The position numbers and the translations under genes are program-made. The notes under the pieces were generated by a model. It had not been told where the DNA came from, made no database searches, and saw only the letters and a program-made list of their open reading frames with translations. Shown one piece after another: positions 13,211-23,125 of a stretch of DNA of 64,000 nt; the stretch's first letter is position 1, and every line of letters starts with the position of its first letter. This DNA is from Setophaga petechia (taxonomy: Eukaryota; Chordata; Aves; Passeriformes; Parulidae): positions 18,521,165 through 18,585,164 of the forward strand of contig JANCRA010000016.1 of assembly GCA_024362935.1 (NCBI GenBank), read 5' to 3'.

Positions 13211-13434
13211 AGATGACCAAGATCATCAAGGCCAACATTCAAACAAGTCCCACCATTCCCACTAAACCACATCTCCTCCTTTTCTGAACACTTCCAGGGA
13301 TGGTGACTTCAACTCTTCCCTGAGGAGCCTGCTCCAATGCTCATCCACCCTTTCAAGGAGGAATTTTTTTCCTGATATCCAGCCTTACCCTCCCCTGGTA
13401 CAACTTGTGGCCATTTCCCCTGTCCTGTCAAATG
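13211..13434 (-). mobile_element. Older CR1 LINE fragment
   Basis: Diverged antisense tail: AAGATCATCAAGGCCAACAT, a GAACACTTCCAGGGATGGTG block, and a GGAATTTTTTTCCTGATATCC block. It belongs to a different, older CR1 lineage than the GGTTTGGGTTGGAAGGGACC copies. Confidence 0.85.
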
Positions 13435-14079
13435 CTAGGTTTTGTGTTCAGCTCCCCATCTCAGCTCTTTGAGAGCTGGAATCCAACTGTGCTGCTCCCA
13501 CATGCTCCAAAAAAGTCCTGTCCTTGGGTGATCTGTATTTTCAGGAAGAAAGATCAACCCTGAGCAGTGAGCTGGGTATATACAGCAAACAGCTTCATTA
13601 GGTAAGTGCCATCTCCTCCCTGAAGAATCAAACAAGAGCAGCTCAAACTGAAACACAACACCTCAAAAAAGAGAAATTCCTCAGGGAATTGGAAAAGCCT
13701 ATTTTCCCTTTGCTTCTCAGTGCATGACTTTGTTCTGCCTGTGATATTGGTGCTTAACTGCTCTGAAACCATGTAAAAAATAGGCAAAAAGCAGAGGGCA
13801 CATCATTCATCTTCACAGGACAAAACTGTTATCAGAGACTGGTGTGCTCGGATTTCAGCTGCTGCTTCTCCTTCCCCCCAGCGATAATTACCATGGGCTG
13901 TGCAAGAGAAATAGCTGCTATTTGAGCAAACAGGAACTCTTAAAGTGATAGTGACTGGCAAAAAGCAAGAGAAATGGAAAAAAAAGAGATAATACAGCTT
14001 CTGTAAGAACCTTACAACAAATTGTTGTTACCAGTATGTGTGGCTCATTGCCTAAATTTTTAGTAAACTAGAATTAACA

Positions 14080-14146
14080 ATAAAAAATTAAATAAAATAG
14101 AAGAATTAACAAATAAAAATTATAGAATTAACAAATAAAAATTAAC
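14080..14146. repeat. AT-rich tandem repeat, 22-bp period
   Basis: A unit close to AGAATTAACAAATAAAAATT occurs at 14102-14123 and 14124-14145, with a diverged third copy just before. The surrounding 100 bp is almost pure A/T. Confidence 0.85.
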
Positions 14147-14357
14147 TATTTTTAACAGTAGTATTATTAAAAAAAAAAGAAATGCTCAATTAACAGGTGT
14201 TGCAATTTAAAACTGAATTTCTCTCTAAACTCACTTTTTCAGAAGTGAAATCTCTTCTCTAAAGCCCATGCCATGAAATTCTACATGAGTCACAAGCCCA
14301 ATATCACTAAAATTTTAAGAAATGTGAAGAAGAATCCTGGAAACAGGAACTGTCTCC

Positions 14358-14909
14358 CTGCAGTGTGGGCAGCAGAGGAGGGGGGTTTTGCCCCACTCAG
14401 GTGAGACCCCACCTGCAGAGCTGCCCCAGCCCAGGGTCCAACAGCAGCAGGACATGGAGCTGCTGGAACACGTCCAGAGGGGGCCATGGAGATGCTCTGA
14501 GGGTGGACTGGAGCCAGGCTGGGAGAGCTGGGGGTGCTCACCTGGACAGGAGAAGGCTCCAGGGAGATTTTGGGGTCCCCTCCAGTGCGTGAAGGGGCTC
14601 CAGGAGAGCTGGAGAGAGACCTGGGACAAGGACCTGGAGGGACAAGACAGGCAGGGGCAATGGCTTCCCACTGCCAGAGGGCAGGGTGAGATGGGATATT
14701 GGGAAGGAATTGTTCCCTGGTGGGCAGGCCCTGGCACAGGGTGCCCAGAGCAGCTGTGGCTGCCCCATCCCTGGAAGAGTCCAAGGCCAGGCTGGACAGG
14801 GCTTGGAGCACCCTGGGCTAGTGGGAGGTGTCCCTGCCCGTGGCAGAGGTGGAATGGGATGGGCTTTAAGGTGCCTCTCAACCCAAACCAGGCTGTGATT
14901 CTGTGATTT
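14358..14909 (+). mobile_element. CR1 LINE 3' fragment, about 550 bp
   Basis: One of the longer copies. It reads sense from the TTGCCCCACTCAGGTGAGAC block to the 3' tandem ending GATTCTGTGATTT, the short direct repeat typical of CR1 termini. Confidence 0.96.
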
Positions 14910-15462
14910 GGACACCAGCTGAATAAACACAAGAGCCAGAGGGATCCACTACAGGTGCTAAACCTCAGAGCAGAGCTTGGATTACAAAGCAGTTCAGCAT
15001 CTCCCTGGGGATCCTGAGATTGTGACGTTTGCTGTGGGGGGAGCTTTGAGAATCCAACAGAGCAATTCATGTTATGTCACTGTAAGGATCCAAATTTATC
15101 TTAGCTGCCAACTATACTCATGTGCAGGAAGGTGGGAGTTTCCACCCTTGCCCTTGGTTTCTCTCCACCTTAGGAGTGTTATCTCTGCTCGGATGAATCA
15201 ATAAAACTTCTCTGATGCAATGCTGAAACCAAAATACGCATTTACTGAGACACACCAGAAGTGAGCTGGTTGATCCTCACACCATGAAACAGCAGCACAT
15301 GTATTGATGCAATAACCCAGCCTCAGAGAGGGAAATCACACAGATTCATTTAAGAGGACAGATTTTGAGCAGGAAACTACAAAGACACTATCAGTAGTGT
15401 TATGACCCTTGAGTTATGTGAAGCAACACCAGCTGCTTCCCCCATCTCATTTAAAACACAAC

Positions 15463-15540
15463 CATTGTTTTTTTAGGATGACTTAAGAGCCCAGTGCCCT
15501 GCTCTGCATTGGTCTCTTAAGTAGTCCTAAACAAACAATG
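15463..15540. repeat. Imperfect inverted repeat, 27-bp arms, 24-base loop
   Basis: Arms at 15463-15489 and 15514-15540 match at 24 of 27 positions, and the plus-strand RNA would gain one more G-U pair. The arms begin CATTGTTT and end ACTTAAGAG. The size resembles a microRNA precursor stem or a small inverted-repeat transposon. No duplicated target site was noted. Confidence 0.75.
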
Positions 15541-15779
15541 CATCAGTGGAACCATCTGCTTTGGGCAACCAGCTGCAAGACGTGGTCAGGAAACCAACAG
15601 ACCATGAACAAACGTGGGGCTGGCTGAGGGAGCCAGATGGCCACTCGGCACATCCTGCTCCTTGCCAGCAAGCCCAACACACAGACAGAGCAGGCATGGA
15701 GTGATGGGGCTGAAATTAGGGCAGTGAGGTTAGAGAGGGACATGGAATTGAGTCTGAGGGCTGGGAAAGAGTCTTACCC

Positions 15780-16120
15780 ATCCCTTTAAATGGGTGTTCT
15801 AGCTTACAAACAAAAAATTGAGAGCAAGAATCAGCAATTCACAGCTGAGATTTTTTTTCACCTTAGGCAAGACATTCAGCGCTGTGAACAGTCGTCATTT
15901 GTTGGGATTGTTCAAAATTTGCATCTTTGGCCTCTCCAGTGTATTCCCTTTGACTTTATGCAAATCAGAATCATTCTAAGAGTTACATCTTCTGAGTCAG
16001 AAGCTTCGGATAAGACAGCTCAACGCTTGGGAAACAAGACAGCGCACGCATTTCTCGAGCCAGGGTAAGTTTCTATGTATTCATATTCCAGTGGTGAAAT
16101 GCTAATTTGCATAATGCAGG
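15780..16120. promoter_or_regulatory. CR1-free intronic block with three octamer motifs (candidate enhancer or conserved element)
   Basis: Directly downstream of the first coding exon lies about 340 bp with no recognised repeat and more CpG than the surrounding intron. Perfect octamer motifs (ATTTGCAT or its complement) occur at 15917-15924, 15958-15965 and 16105-16112. The octamer is the classical site for POU-family factors. Conservation cannot be measured here, so enhancer function is an inference. Confidence 0.45.
15867..16064 (+). other. Splice-bounded plus-strand segment, possible antisense exon
   Basis: On the plus strand a T-rich tract and CACCTTAG acceptor precede 15867, and a CCAGG|GTAAGT donor follows 16064. 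The 198-bp segment is a multiple of three and is fully open in one frame, which extends from 15790 to 16068. I do not recognise the peptide it would encode. It is antisense to CSNK1G1. It may be an exon of an antisense transcript, or a noncoding conserved element whose flanks resemble splice sites by chance. Confidence 0.3.
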
Positions 16121-16143
16121 CCACTAAAACGCTTGCTTCTTAC

Positions 16144-16321
16144 CTAGTCTGAGTTCTCCAAAGTTCCCACACCCAATCTTCTTGCCCACTCTGAAGTTGG
16201 GTCCCACCATGAGGACGCCGGAGGACGCCGACGAGCTCGGCCGCGATCCGTGCCCGCTCCTCCCCGGCATTCCCTTCGTCGTCCGCTGCCTTTCATCCTT
16301 ATCCCTACTAGGATGGTCCAT
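16144..16321 (-). CDS. CSNK1G1: CSNK1G1 first coding exon (residues 1-59 plus first base of codon 60)
   Basis: This exon encodes the N-terminus of casein kinase 1 gamma 1, a membrane-associated serine/threonine kinase of the CK1 family with roles in Wnt co-receptor phosphorylation and vesicle trafficking. The translation starts [16 protein letters not shown], a Ser/Gly-rich segment follows (residues 20-34), and the kinase domain begins at [16 protein letters not shown]. The glycine-rich loop GCGNFG is at residues 50-55. The start was chosen because it matches the MDHPSR start I recall for vertebrate CSNK1G1, because it has A at -3 and G at +4, and because an in-frame stop lies upstream with no intervening ATG. 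The exon ends AGACTAG|GTAAGAAG, a consensus donor, in phase 1. Gamma 1 is favoured over gamma 2 and gamma 3 because of MDHPSR; the catalytic part alone would not separate the paralogues. Confidence 0.96.
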
Positions 16322-16559
16322 GATCTTAGTGAAACACCTCTGCCAGCAGGCTGGCAGAAAGGAGTTGGAGTACACACTCTCCTCCTCAGAACAGAAATTT
16401 ATATCCAAAAGTATCCGCGTTGGAGTTCAAGAGAGTCATGGAAACTCATGGAGTTGTTTTGGCACCAGATCCAGTTTCCTAATGCATCTTGATAATGTAC
16501 CAAAGGGTCGGCTGTGTTCTTGAGAATTCAATAAAGGCAGGTTGCTTTTGGTTCCTTAC
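16322..16559 (-). other. CSNK1G1: CSNK1G1 5' untranslated part of the start-codon exon (proposed)
   Basis: Upstream of the start codon, the first strong acceptor on the minus strand is a pyrimidine tract ending TTCTTTCCCCCAG, which places the exon edge at 16559. The resulting 238-base leader contains three short upstream ORFs (16487-16479, 16449-16399 and 16439-16386). The exon would begin GTAAGG, so the same junction also reads as a donor. The acceptor assignment is inferred from sequence only; a nearer, weaker acceptor cannot be excluded. Confidence 0.55.
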
Positions 16560-16760
16560 CTGGGGGAAAGAAGAAATGCATGAAATAAAAACCATTACTT
16601 TAAAATATCAGGTGAGAAAGGAACAACGTCCAGAACTTTCCTGGCCTCGAGGAATTTAATAGTTATATGGACACTTTATAATTTACTTAACAAGTTTCTG
16701 ATAAAAAGCCCTGATGTCATGAAGAAATCTAAGTGCTGTCCATCCACTGTTGCTACTTGT

Positions 16761-16904
16761 CCCATTCCTGGAAGTGTCTCAGGCCAGGCTGGATGGAGTT
16801 TGGAACAACCTGTCTAGTGGAAAGTGTCCCAGCCCATGGCTGTGGATGGATCCAGCTGAGCTTTAAGGTCCCTTCCAACCCAAACCAGTCTGTAATTCTA
16901 TGAA
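16761..16904 (+). mobile_element. CR1 LINE 3' fragment
   Basis: Sense tail from CATTCCTGGAAGTGTCTCAG to CCAAACCAGTCTGTAATTCT. It lies about 200 bp upstream of the CSNK1G1 start-codon exon, inside the first intron. Confidence 0.92.
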
Positions 16905-17195
16905 TCCACTGGAGTTATCAGGACTGACACCACATGCAGTAACCAGAGCCATTCCAACCACACCAGCACGTCAGGTGGACACTGTGAGGAAAACACATCC
17001 TACCTTTAAAGCCCCTGTGAACAGTAGGTTTGGTTTTTCCTCACTTCATACATTTATCAAGTACTACAGAAAAGCCAGACAAAAACCACAAACAGGCCAA
17101 TGAAAGGTGCCAAGAGAAGAAGAAAATGTTGTAGCATTTAAATAAAATTCTCCTTCCTTTTACCTCTTTTCAAGTTAATCTAGATTATCTTGAAT

Positions 17196-17250
17196 AACCC
17201 AAGTTGGAAGGGACCCATGAGAATCACTGAAGTCCAAACTGACCTCAGAT
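17196..17250 (-). mobile_element. Short CR1 3' end
   Basis: A diverged antisense terminus reading AACCCAAGTTGGAAGGGACC followed by a GTCCAAACTGACC-like stretch. It is short, so the lineage is uncertain. Confidence 0.65.
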
Positions 17251-17935
17251 ATATTTGCTAATTCAAACTGCTGACCTACAGAGATGACCAAAATGAAGAG
17301 CCAAAGCATGATTAATTATTTTTGAAAAGCTGATAATTCAGTCTAAAGGGGACAAAACATAGATGTCTCTCAACCCTTGCAGGCCAAGCGGTTCTTCTGT
17401 GCTCAGCAACAAACCAGAGGAGACTGGCAGGAGCTGCAAGGACCCAGGAGGTCCTGCCCCACAAGGACAGTCCAGAGGCTCCAGCCTGGGGGTTTGAACT
17501 TCCCCTCACTTCCCAAGAAATCAGTACAATAAAGGGAAAGGTTGCAGGAGGTCTTGTCTGCACAGGTGCTGCATCAGGAGATGGTATTGGGCACTCTTGG
17601 GGTGCAGTTCTCAAGCAAGAATTAGAATAAACAGACCTGGAACTACCCCCCATATCCCAGGACATAAAGGTACAGGAACACTGCTGCATTCAGATTTTCC
17701 AGATGTGAATAAAACAGTTCCTGTATAATTTTATCAACAAGTGAAATTTATGTTCTACTTCCAATGCCTCCAAAGCAATCACACAAGTGCTCAACGACAC
17801 CACCCAACCAAGATTCCCATGGAAGGACACAAAACACAAACAAGGCTCAAAGTTACCCTACTCAGGCAGCGGGGTCAGTTCTCCTGCAGCAATACCTCTG
17901 TAGAGGGCTTAGCTAGAGTTCCTTCTGTTCATCTT

Positions 17936-18030
17936 GCCATGAAATCATTAAGGTTGGAAAAGACCTCCAAGATGATTGAGTCCAATCATTAACCCATTTA
18001 ATGATGATCCTCTGGTCCACCACAGGATGA
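17936..18030 (-). mobile_element. Older CR1 3' end
   Basis: Antisense terminus: AAATCATTAAGGTTGGAAAA, then GACCTCCAAGATGATTGAGT and the CCAATCATTAACCC block. Confidence 0.88.
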
Positions 18031-18278
18031 AGCTAAGCTACTTACTTCCAGTTATTCAAAAATAAAAGACAATGATTGTTAGCCATCCACACAGAACAGA
18101 AGCAGAAGCCCTTCTGAAATCTGCTTTCCCTGGCCTCCAGCTGGGGAACACTTCTATTTCTGGAGACTTTTTGTTTGACCTGAGGCACCTGGATAGAAGG
18201 TGGGGGTCACTCATGCTGGATCCACAAAATGCAGGGGACTACCAGTTGGAAATTCCAGTTCTTGAGTACTTACAGAAG

Positions 18279-18610
18279 CACAGAATGGTTAGGTTGGAAG
18301 AGACTTTAAAGCCCATCTCATTTAATTCCATCCTCTGCCATGGGCAGGGACACCTTCCACTAGCCCAGGGTGCTCCAAGCCCCATCCAACCTGGTCTTGG
18401 ACTTTTCAGTGATGGGGCAGTCACAGCTGCTCTGGGCACCCTGTGCCAGGGCTTCCCCATCCTCACAGGGAAGAATTTCTCCCTAATATCCAATCTAAAC
18501 ACATCCTTTCAGCTTAAAATCCCCTTGCCCTGTCACTTCTTGCTCTTGTAACAAGTCCCTCCTCAGCCTTCCTGTATGTCTGTCCCCTTTAGGTACTGGA
18601 ATTCTCCTTG
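18279..18610 (-). mobile_element. CR1 LINE 3' fragment
   Basis: Antisense copy from CACAGAATGGTTAGGTTGG through the CACCCTGTGCCAGGGCTTCC block to a diverged CTTGTAACAAGTCCCTCCTC end. Confidence 0.92.
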
Positions 18611-19256
18611 TCACTTGGGACAGCTGTGGATCCCTGCAGAAAATGTCACACAGCATGTCTGCAGCATATCTCAGGTCACCTGAGAACCTCCATGTCACAC
18701 CCACACCACCAGTTTGGCCATCAACCAAAGTGACAAGCTCCCAACACGCTCCCAAGCAATGTGTGAAACATCATTTGTACCTCTGGCCCAGACAAAAGAG
18801 CTGGAGATGTTCATGTACAAGAAATTATTTAGCATTACCAAGCTTTACTTGTCCCTCAAATTAATCCCAGATTTAATACTCAGAGCTGAATATGGATAAG
18901 CAGGAAGCACCCGTTACCAGTGAACTGGCTGAGCTGGTTTTTCATCACAGACATCCCCACACACTCTCAGCTGCCACGCTTGGCACAGACACAGCAGAGC
19001 TGTGCTTGCCCTGTGAAACCAGTCAGCAGCAGCAGCAGTGATGAGGCTCTATCAGATATCAGAAAATCACTTTGACTGGACTCCACCCCAGGCTGTCCTG
19101 GGAGGAGAGACTGCCTTCAAAACAAACAACATGAAAAAGAACCATCAGTGAAACTACTGAGTTTTACTGCTGAACTCACACCAAACGTGAGAATAACTTC
19201 TAGTAGCAGGTGGATTTACTCACACTCACACATTTTTTAAGGTCTTTCTGATAAAA

Positions 19257-19372
19257 TTTTGGAAAAATAAACGTGAAGCATGGCAAGTTTTGGTCTATCT
19301 GTTCTATTTGCTCTTCTTATAAGATTTTGGAAAAATAAAACTGAAGCATGGCAAGTTTTGGTCTATCTGGTC
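19257..19372. repeat. Tandem duplication, 68-bp period
   Basis: The segment starting TTTTGGAAAAATAAA at 19257 recurs at 19325 with two or three substitutions over about 48 bp. The copies share GAAGCATGGCAAGTTTTGG. This is unique intronic DNA. Confidence 0.9.
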
Positions 19373-19461
19373 TATCTCTGCTATGGCAAGAGAAGTAGAC
19401 ACAGAACATTCCAGGCAACTGTTTTATTTGCAGTTAAAGCTATCATCTTCCATCTAATACA

Positions 19462-19580
19462 ACATGTGGGTCTGGCACTTGGGGACATGGCTTAGTGATG
19501 GGCTTGGCAGAGCTGGGAGAATGGCTGGACTCTGATCTCACAGGGCTTTCCCCACCTAAATGACTCCATGGTCCTAGGGT
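19462..19580 (+). mobile_element. Older CR1 fragment
   Basis: Sense block TGTGGGTCTGGCACTTGGGG then ATGGCTTAGTGATGGGCTTG and GGACTCTGATCTCACAGGG. This matches the end of an older CR1 lineage. Confidence 0.82.
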
Positions 19581-20677
19581 TGGATCACTAAGAAAGGTGA
19601 GCAGGACAAAGGAATTCTATGAGTAAAAACCCAGTAACACTTTGGAAATCACAGTCGAACTTGCCAAAGCCAGAGAAGAATTTTTTCTCCCTGGAGACCA
19701 AAGTCATTATTTCAATCAAGACTGAATAATTTATGACAGAGAACTACCTACAACCTCAGAAATGGAAACAGAAAAAAATCTCCAGCAAGAGCACAAACCC
19801 TGCTGAGTTCAAACCTTGCTCAGCACATCTCAGATGGGACAAGCAAGCCCATTATCCTCAGGCAAATCCAGCACAAGCCCCACCACACATCTTGTGGCTC
19901 ACAAAGGAAGATGTTAACAGTTATGAGCTCCTTCCCCTGCTCCCCATCTGGATCAGCTCACCCTGGGGAGAAGGATGGAAAGGTCAGCCTGGCAGTCTGC
20001 AAACACCAACCATCCTCTCTCAGCTGAAAGCCTCCTGCAAACAGGAACTCAGAGCAGCAATAGGTGAGTGAACCACGCCTCTGAGAAGCTCTTTATCACC
20101 GCCAAGCTGAGAAGCAGCACACCAGATCAAAAAAGATCTTACACCATCATTACCACCTACTAAAAGTGTAAGTAGTAAATATGGCATCAAATAAGGCCTT
20201 TGAGGACCAGCAGAGAACTCTGCTGGCTTTGGAGGGGAAGCAGCAGAAGAATGAAGACCAGACTGTCAGTCACATTAATATTTAAAGGCTGCTCAGAACA
20301 CCAGGATAACTTCCTGTCATGATTGAAACTTTTTTATAATGATTCCTTCCTACCTTTCCACCCACTCAGCAAGATTGCTCCTCAAAGTTACTTCCATTTG
20401 AACAGAGCTGCATGAAGATATCTGCCTAATGGTGAATCAGCCCAATTCCAGGATTGATTTCACTACAATACAGTTGGAGACACAGGAACAGTTATTTAAT
20501 GAAAGAAACAGGCTTGAAAGGAAATTATTTGCAGTGCAGTTAGCTAAGTAAAAAACAACAGCACTGTATCCTACACACTTCAGACCCATTTAGACCCAAA
20601 TCTGTGTCACAACCTCTCCTCCACTGATAAACCCACAGCACTACAGCTAGAAACCAGCTTCCAGGTGGTGCTAAATC

Positions 20678-20795
20678 ATGGAATGGTTTGGGATGGAAGG
20701 GACCTTAAAGCCCATCTTGTTCCACCCCCTTCCCCTATCCCAGGGTGCTCCAAGCCTGGTCCAGCCTGGACTGGAACAATTCCTGGCAGGTCTGG
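20678..20795 (-). mobile_element. CR1 3' fragment with internal deletion
   Basis: Antisense tail TCATGGAATGGTTTGGGATG to GGACTGGAACAATTCCTGG. The usual GCCATGGGCAGGGACACC block is missing, so this copy carries an internal deletion of roughly 20-30 bases. Confidence 0.9.
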
Positions 20796-22202
20796 AGGGC
20801 AGCTGCTGTTTGTGTTGATATTCACAATCCAGCATGAAGGAGTATTTAATGAATGGCACAGAGACTCTGCCCACAGCCTCACCATTTTTCAGGGGAGCCC
20901 TTCAGATGTAGGAAAGGACGTCACAAATGAGAGGTTGGTGCAATGAAGCCAAAGCCATTCTTGTTCCTCCTTTCCCTTGTATCCCAAAGGAAAAGCTCAC
21001 TTCCCTTGAACTCAAAACTTCTTTGACCTTCTTGAGTTACTCTGGAGACCATTCCATGGCAGAAACAAGTTTGCTTAAAGTCTTGATTTGTGGCACAATT
21101 TCAGAAATCTGTCCAAACTGAAATATTCAATGAACATCCCCTTCTTCAAATTGAAGCAAGCAGGCCTGGTCCAGGTCTGTGTGTGGTTTTGATCCCTGAA
21201 GGAGCCACTACATGCCAGAAATAAAACTGAGAATGCCTGGTGGATGAAGCAACACCCTGAAAAGCAGGAATTCAGCCCCGTAATTCCTTTATAAATTTTT
21301 TAAGAAGAGACATCCAACAAAGTCCCATTTTCTGCTGGGATGGGTGAACTCACCCTGCTCTCTACAGACACAGGACCACAATTCCTCAAAGCAGCTCCAA
21401 GATCATTGCTTTAGGACAAGGCACATGCCTTCCCACTGGGTTTTCCAACATCCACCCCACGTGCCTGAGTGAATACGTCTGGTAAGTCTCCTGATGTGGA
21501 GAGCACTTTCCAGACAAGATCTGCTACTTCCCACATGACTTCAAAGCCTAGAAAATCCTCCAGGGCTCTCAACTGACATGTTATAAACACATAGATATGA
21601 GCTCACCAGCTTCCACCCTCACACTGTGGAAAAAGTAGAGCCTTCAGCAGCAGAAAACTTCCTTGGCTTTGCCACAGACTGGGACAAAGCACTCACCCTC
21701 TGGAAAAGGGAGAGCAGCCAAGCTGCAGGTAAGGAGAAACATTCTGAAACCAGGACATACACAATGTGTTGCTCATGTTTTTAGCATCTACCGACTCATT
21801 TTATGCTGACACCCCTAAGTTTAGAGGATCAAGCTGGCTTTGTGTGCTCTGCCTCACTGTGTGCCTTAACAGCTTCCAAGGTGCCAATGCTCTGCCTTTA
21901 TTAAAGTGCAATTAGGAAAGCCTTAATTCCCAGCTCTGCTCTCTTCTGCATGGTCACACGTCTCCACAGGTTTACATCCCTTAAAGCCTTCTCATCCCAC
22001 TGCTTTTATCTCCCCACTTTCATGACACTGCATTTCTCATCCTGCTTCTGTCCTTCCAACTGGCCACAACAAAATTTTCTTCTGCAGCCTTCCTGTTACT
22101 TACTCCTGGCAAAGGCACTGTTCTAATAATAAGAGTTTTGAGATTTGCCCTGCTCCTGAGGAGACAAATGAGCAGATTATTATCAACAAATACCCTATGT
22201 TA

Positions 22203-23060
22203 GAATCACAGAATCCATAAGGTTGAAAAGGCTTTCTAAGCTTATCAAGTCCAACTATTAACCCAGCACTGCTCAGGCCACCACTTAACCATGTCCCCAA
22301 GTGCCACATCCACACATTCTGAACACTTCCAGGTGTGGTGACTCCACCACTGCCCTGGGCAGCCTGTTCCAACCTTTGACAAAGTTTTCTATGAAGAACT
22401 TTTCCCCAATACCCAAACTAACCCTCACCTGGCACAGCTTGAGGTCATTTCCAATTGTCCTGTTGTTTGTTCCCTGGGAGCAGAGCCTGAGCCCTCCTCA
22501 GCTGTCCCCTCCTGTCAGGGAGTTGTGCAGAGCCAGAAGGTCCCTCCTGAGCCTCCTTTCCTCCAGGCTGAGCCTTCACAGCTCCTTCAGCTGCTCCTGG
22601 TGCTCCAGACCCTTCCCTGGACACCCCTCAGCCCCTCAGTGTCTTTCTTGCTGTGAGAGGTCCCAAACTGAGCCCAGGATTCCAGGTGTGGCCTCAGCAG
22701 TGCCCAGTACAGGTGGTCAATCCTTACCTGGTCCTGCTGGTCACACTATTGCTGACACAGGCCAGAACACTGCTGGTTTTTGGCCACACCTGGGCTCATA
22801 TTGACCATTACAGGTCCTTTCCCACCAGGCACCAACTCTGGAGTGTTCCACAGGGTTGTTGTCACTTGGGTGCTGTACCTGGATTTGGCCCTACTGACCC
22901 TCACACCACTGCCCTGTCCCATGGATCCAGCCTGTCCAGATCCCCCTGCAGAGCATTCCTGCCCTCCAGCAGATCCACACTCCTGGTGTCACCTGGAAGA
23001 GGGCCCTGCTCTGGTGCTTGGCTATTACCCAAGTCAAGGAAGGGAAGATGGAAGTCAAAT
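22203..23060 (-). mobile_element. Long older CR1 copy, about 850 bp
   Basis: The longest CR1 match in the window. It starts at the antisense terminus AGAATCACAGAATCCATAAG and continues through GGCAGCCTGTTCCAACC, CTTTCCTCCAGGCTGAGCC and TGTGGCCTCAGCAGTGCCC blocks. It ends near the CATTCCTGCCCTCCAGCAG region. It reaches far enough upstream to include part of the second-ORF end of the element, but stop codons and frameshifts leave no intact protein. Confidence 0.88.
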
Positions 23061-23087
23061 ACATTCCCCACTCAGACATGAGAAATA

Positions 23088-23125
23088 TCTTTTTTTGTTT
23101 TTTTGGTTTTTTTTTTTGCCTTTTT
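23088..23125. repeat. T-rich low-complexity tract
   Basis: Runs of T broken by single G or GG lie next to the 5'-most part of the long CR1 copy ending near 23060. It may be a fossil A-tail of an element in the opposite orientation or simple slippage. Confidence 0.8.

Larger units (their letters stand above)
9429..16143 (-). other. CSNK1G1: CSNK1G1 intron between the first and second coding exons
   Basis: It contains the 148-bp duplication (9.77-10.07 kb), three CR1 copies, the AT-rich 22-bp repeat, the 27-bp-arm hairpin and the octamer block beside the start-codon exon. The stretch 10.1-11.4 kb shows nothing recognisable. Confidence 0.85.

Noticed and set aside
14290..15070. Open frames of about 170-250 codons on both strands near 14.3-15.1 kb
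   Set aside because: They run across a CR1 3' tail, which is noncoding. The same peptide patterns recur at every CR1 copy in the window.
16124..16408. A longer N-terminus for CSNK1G1 starting 29 codons upstream of MDHPSR
   Set aside because: The extension would start at a TTG codon with no in-frame ATG, and an in-frame TGA lies just upstream. The MDHPSR ATG has a strong context and matches the family start.
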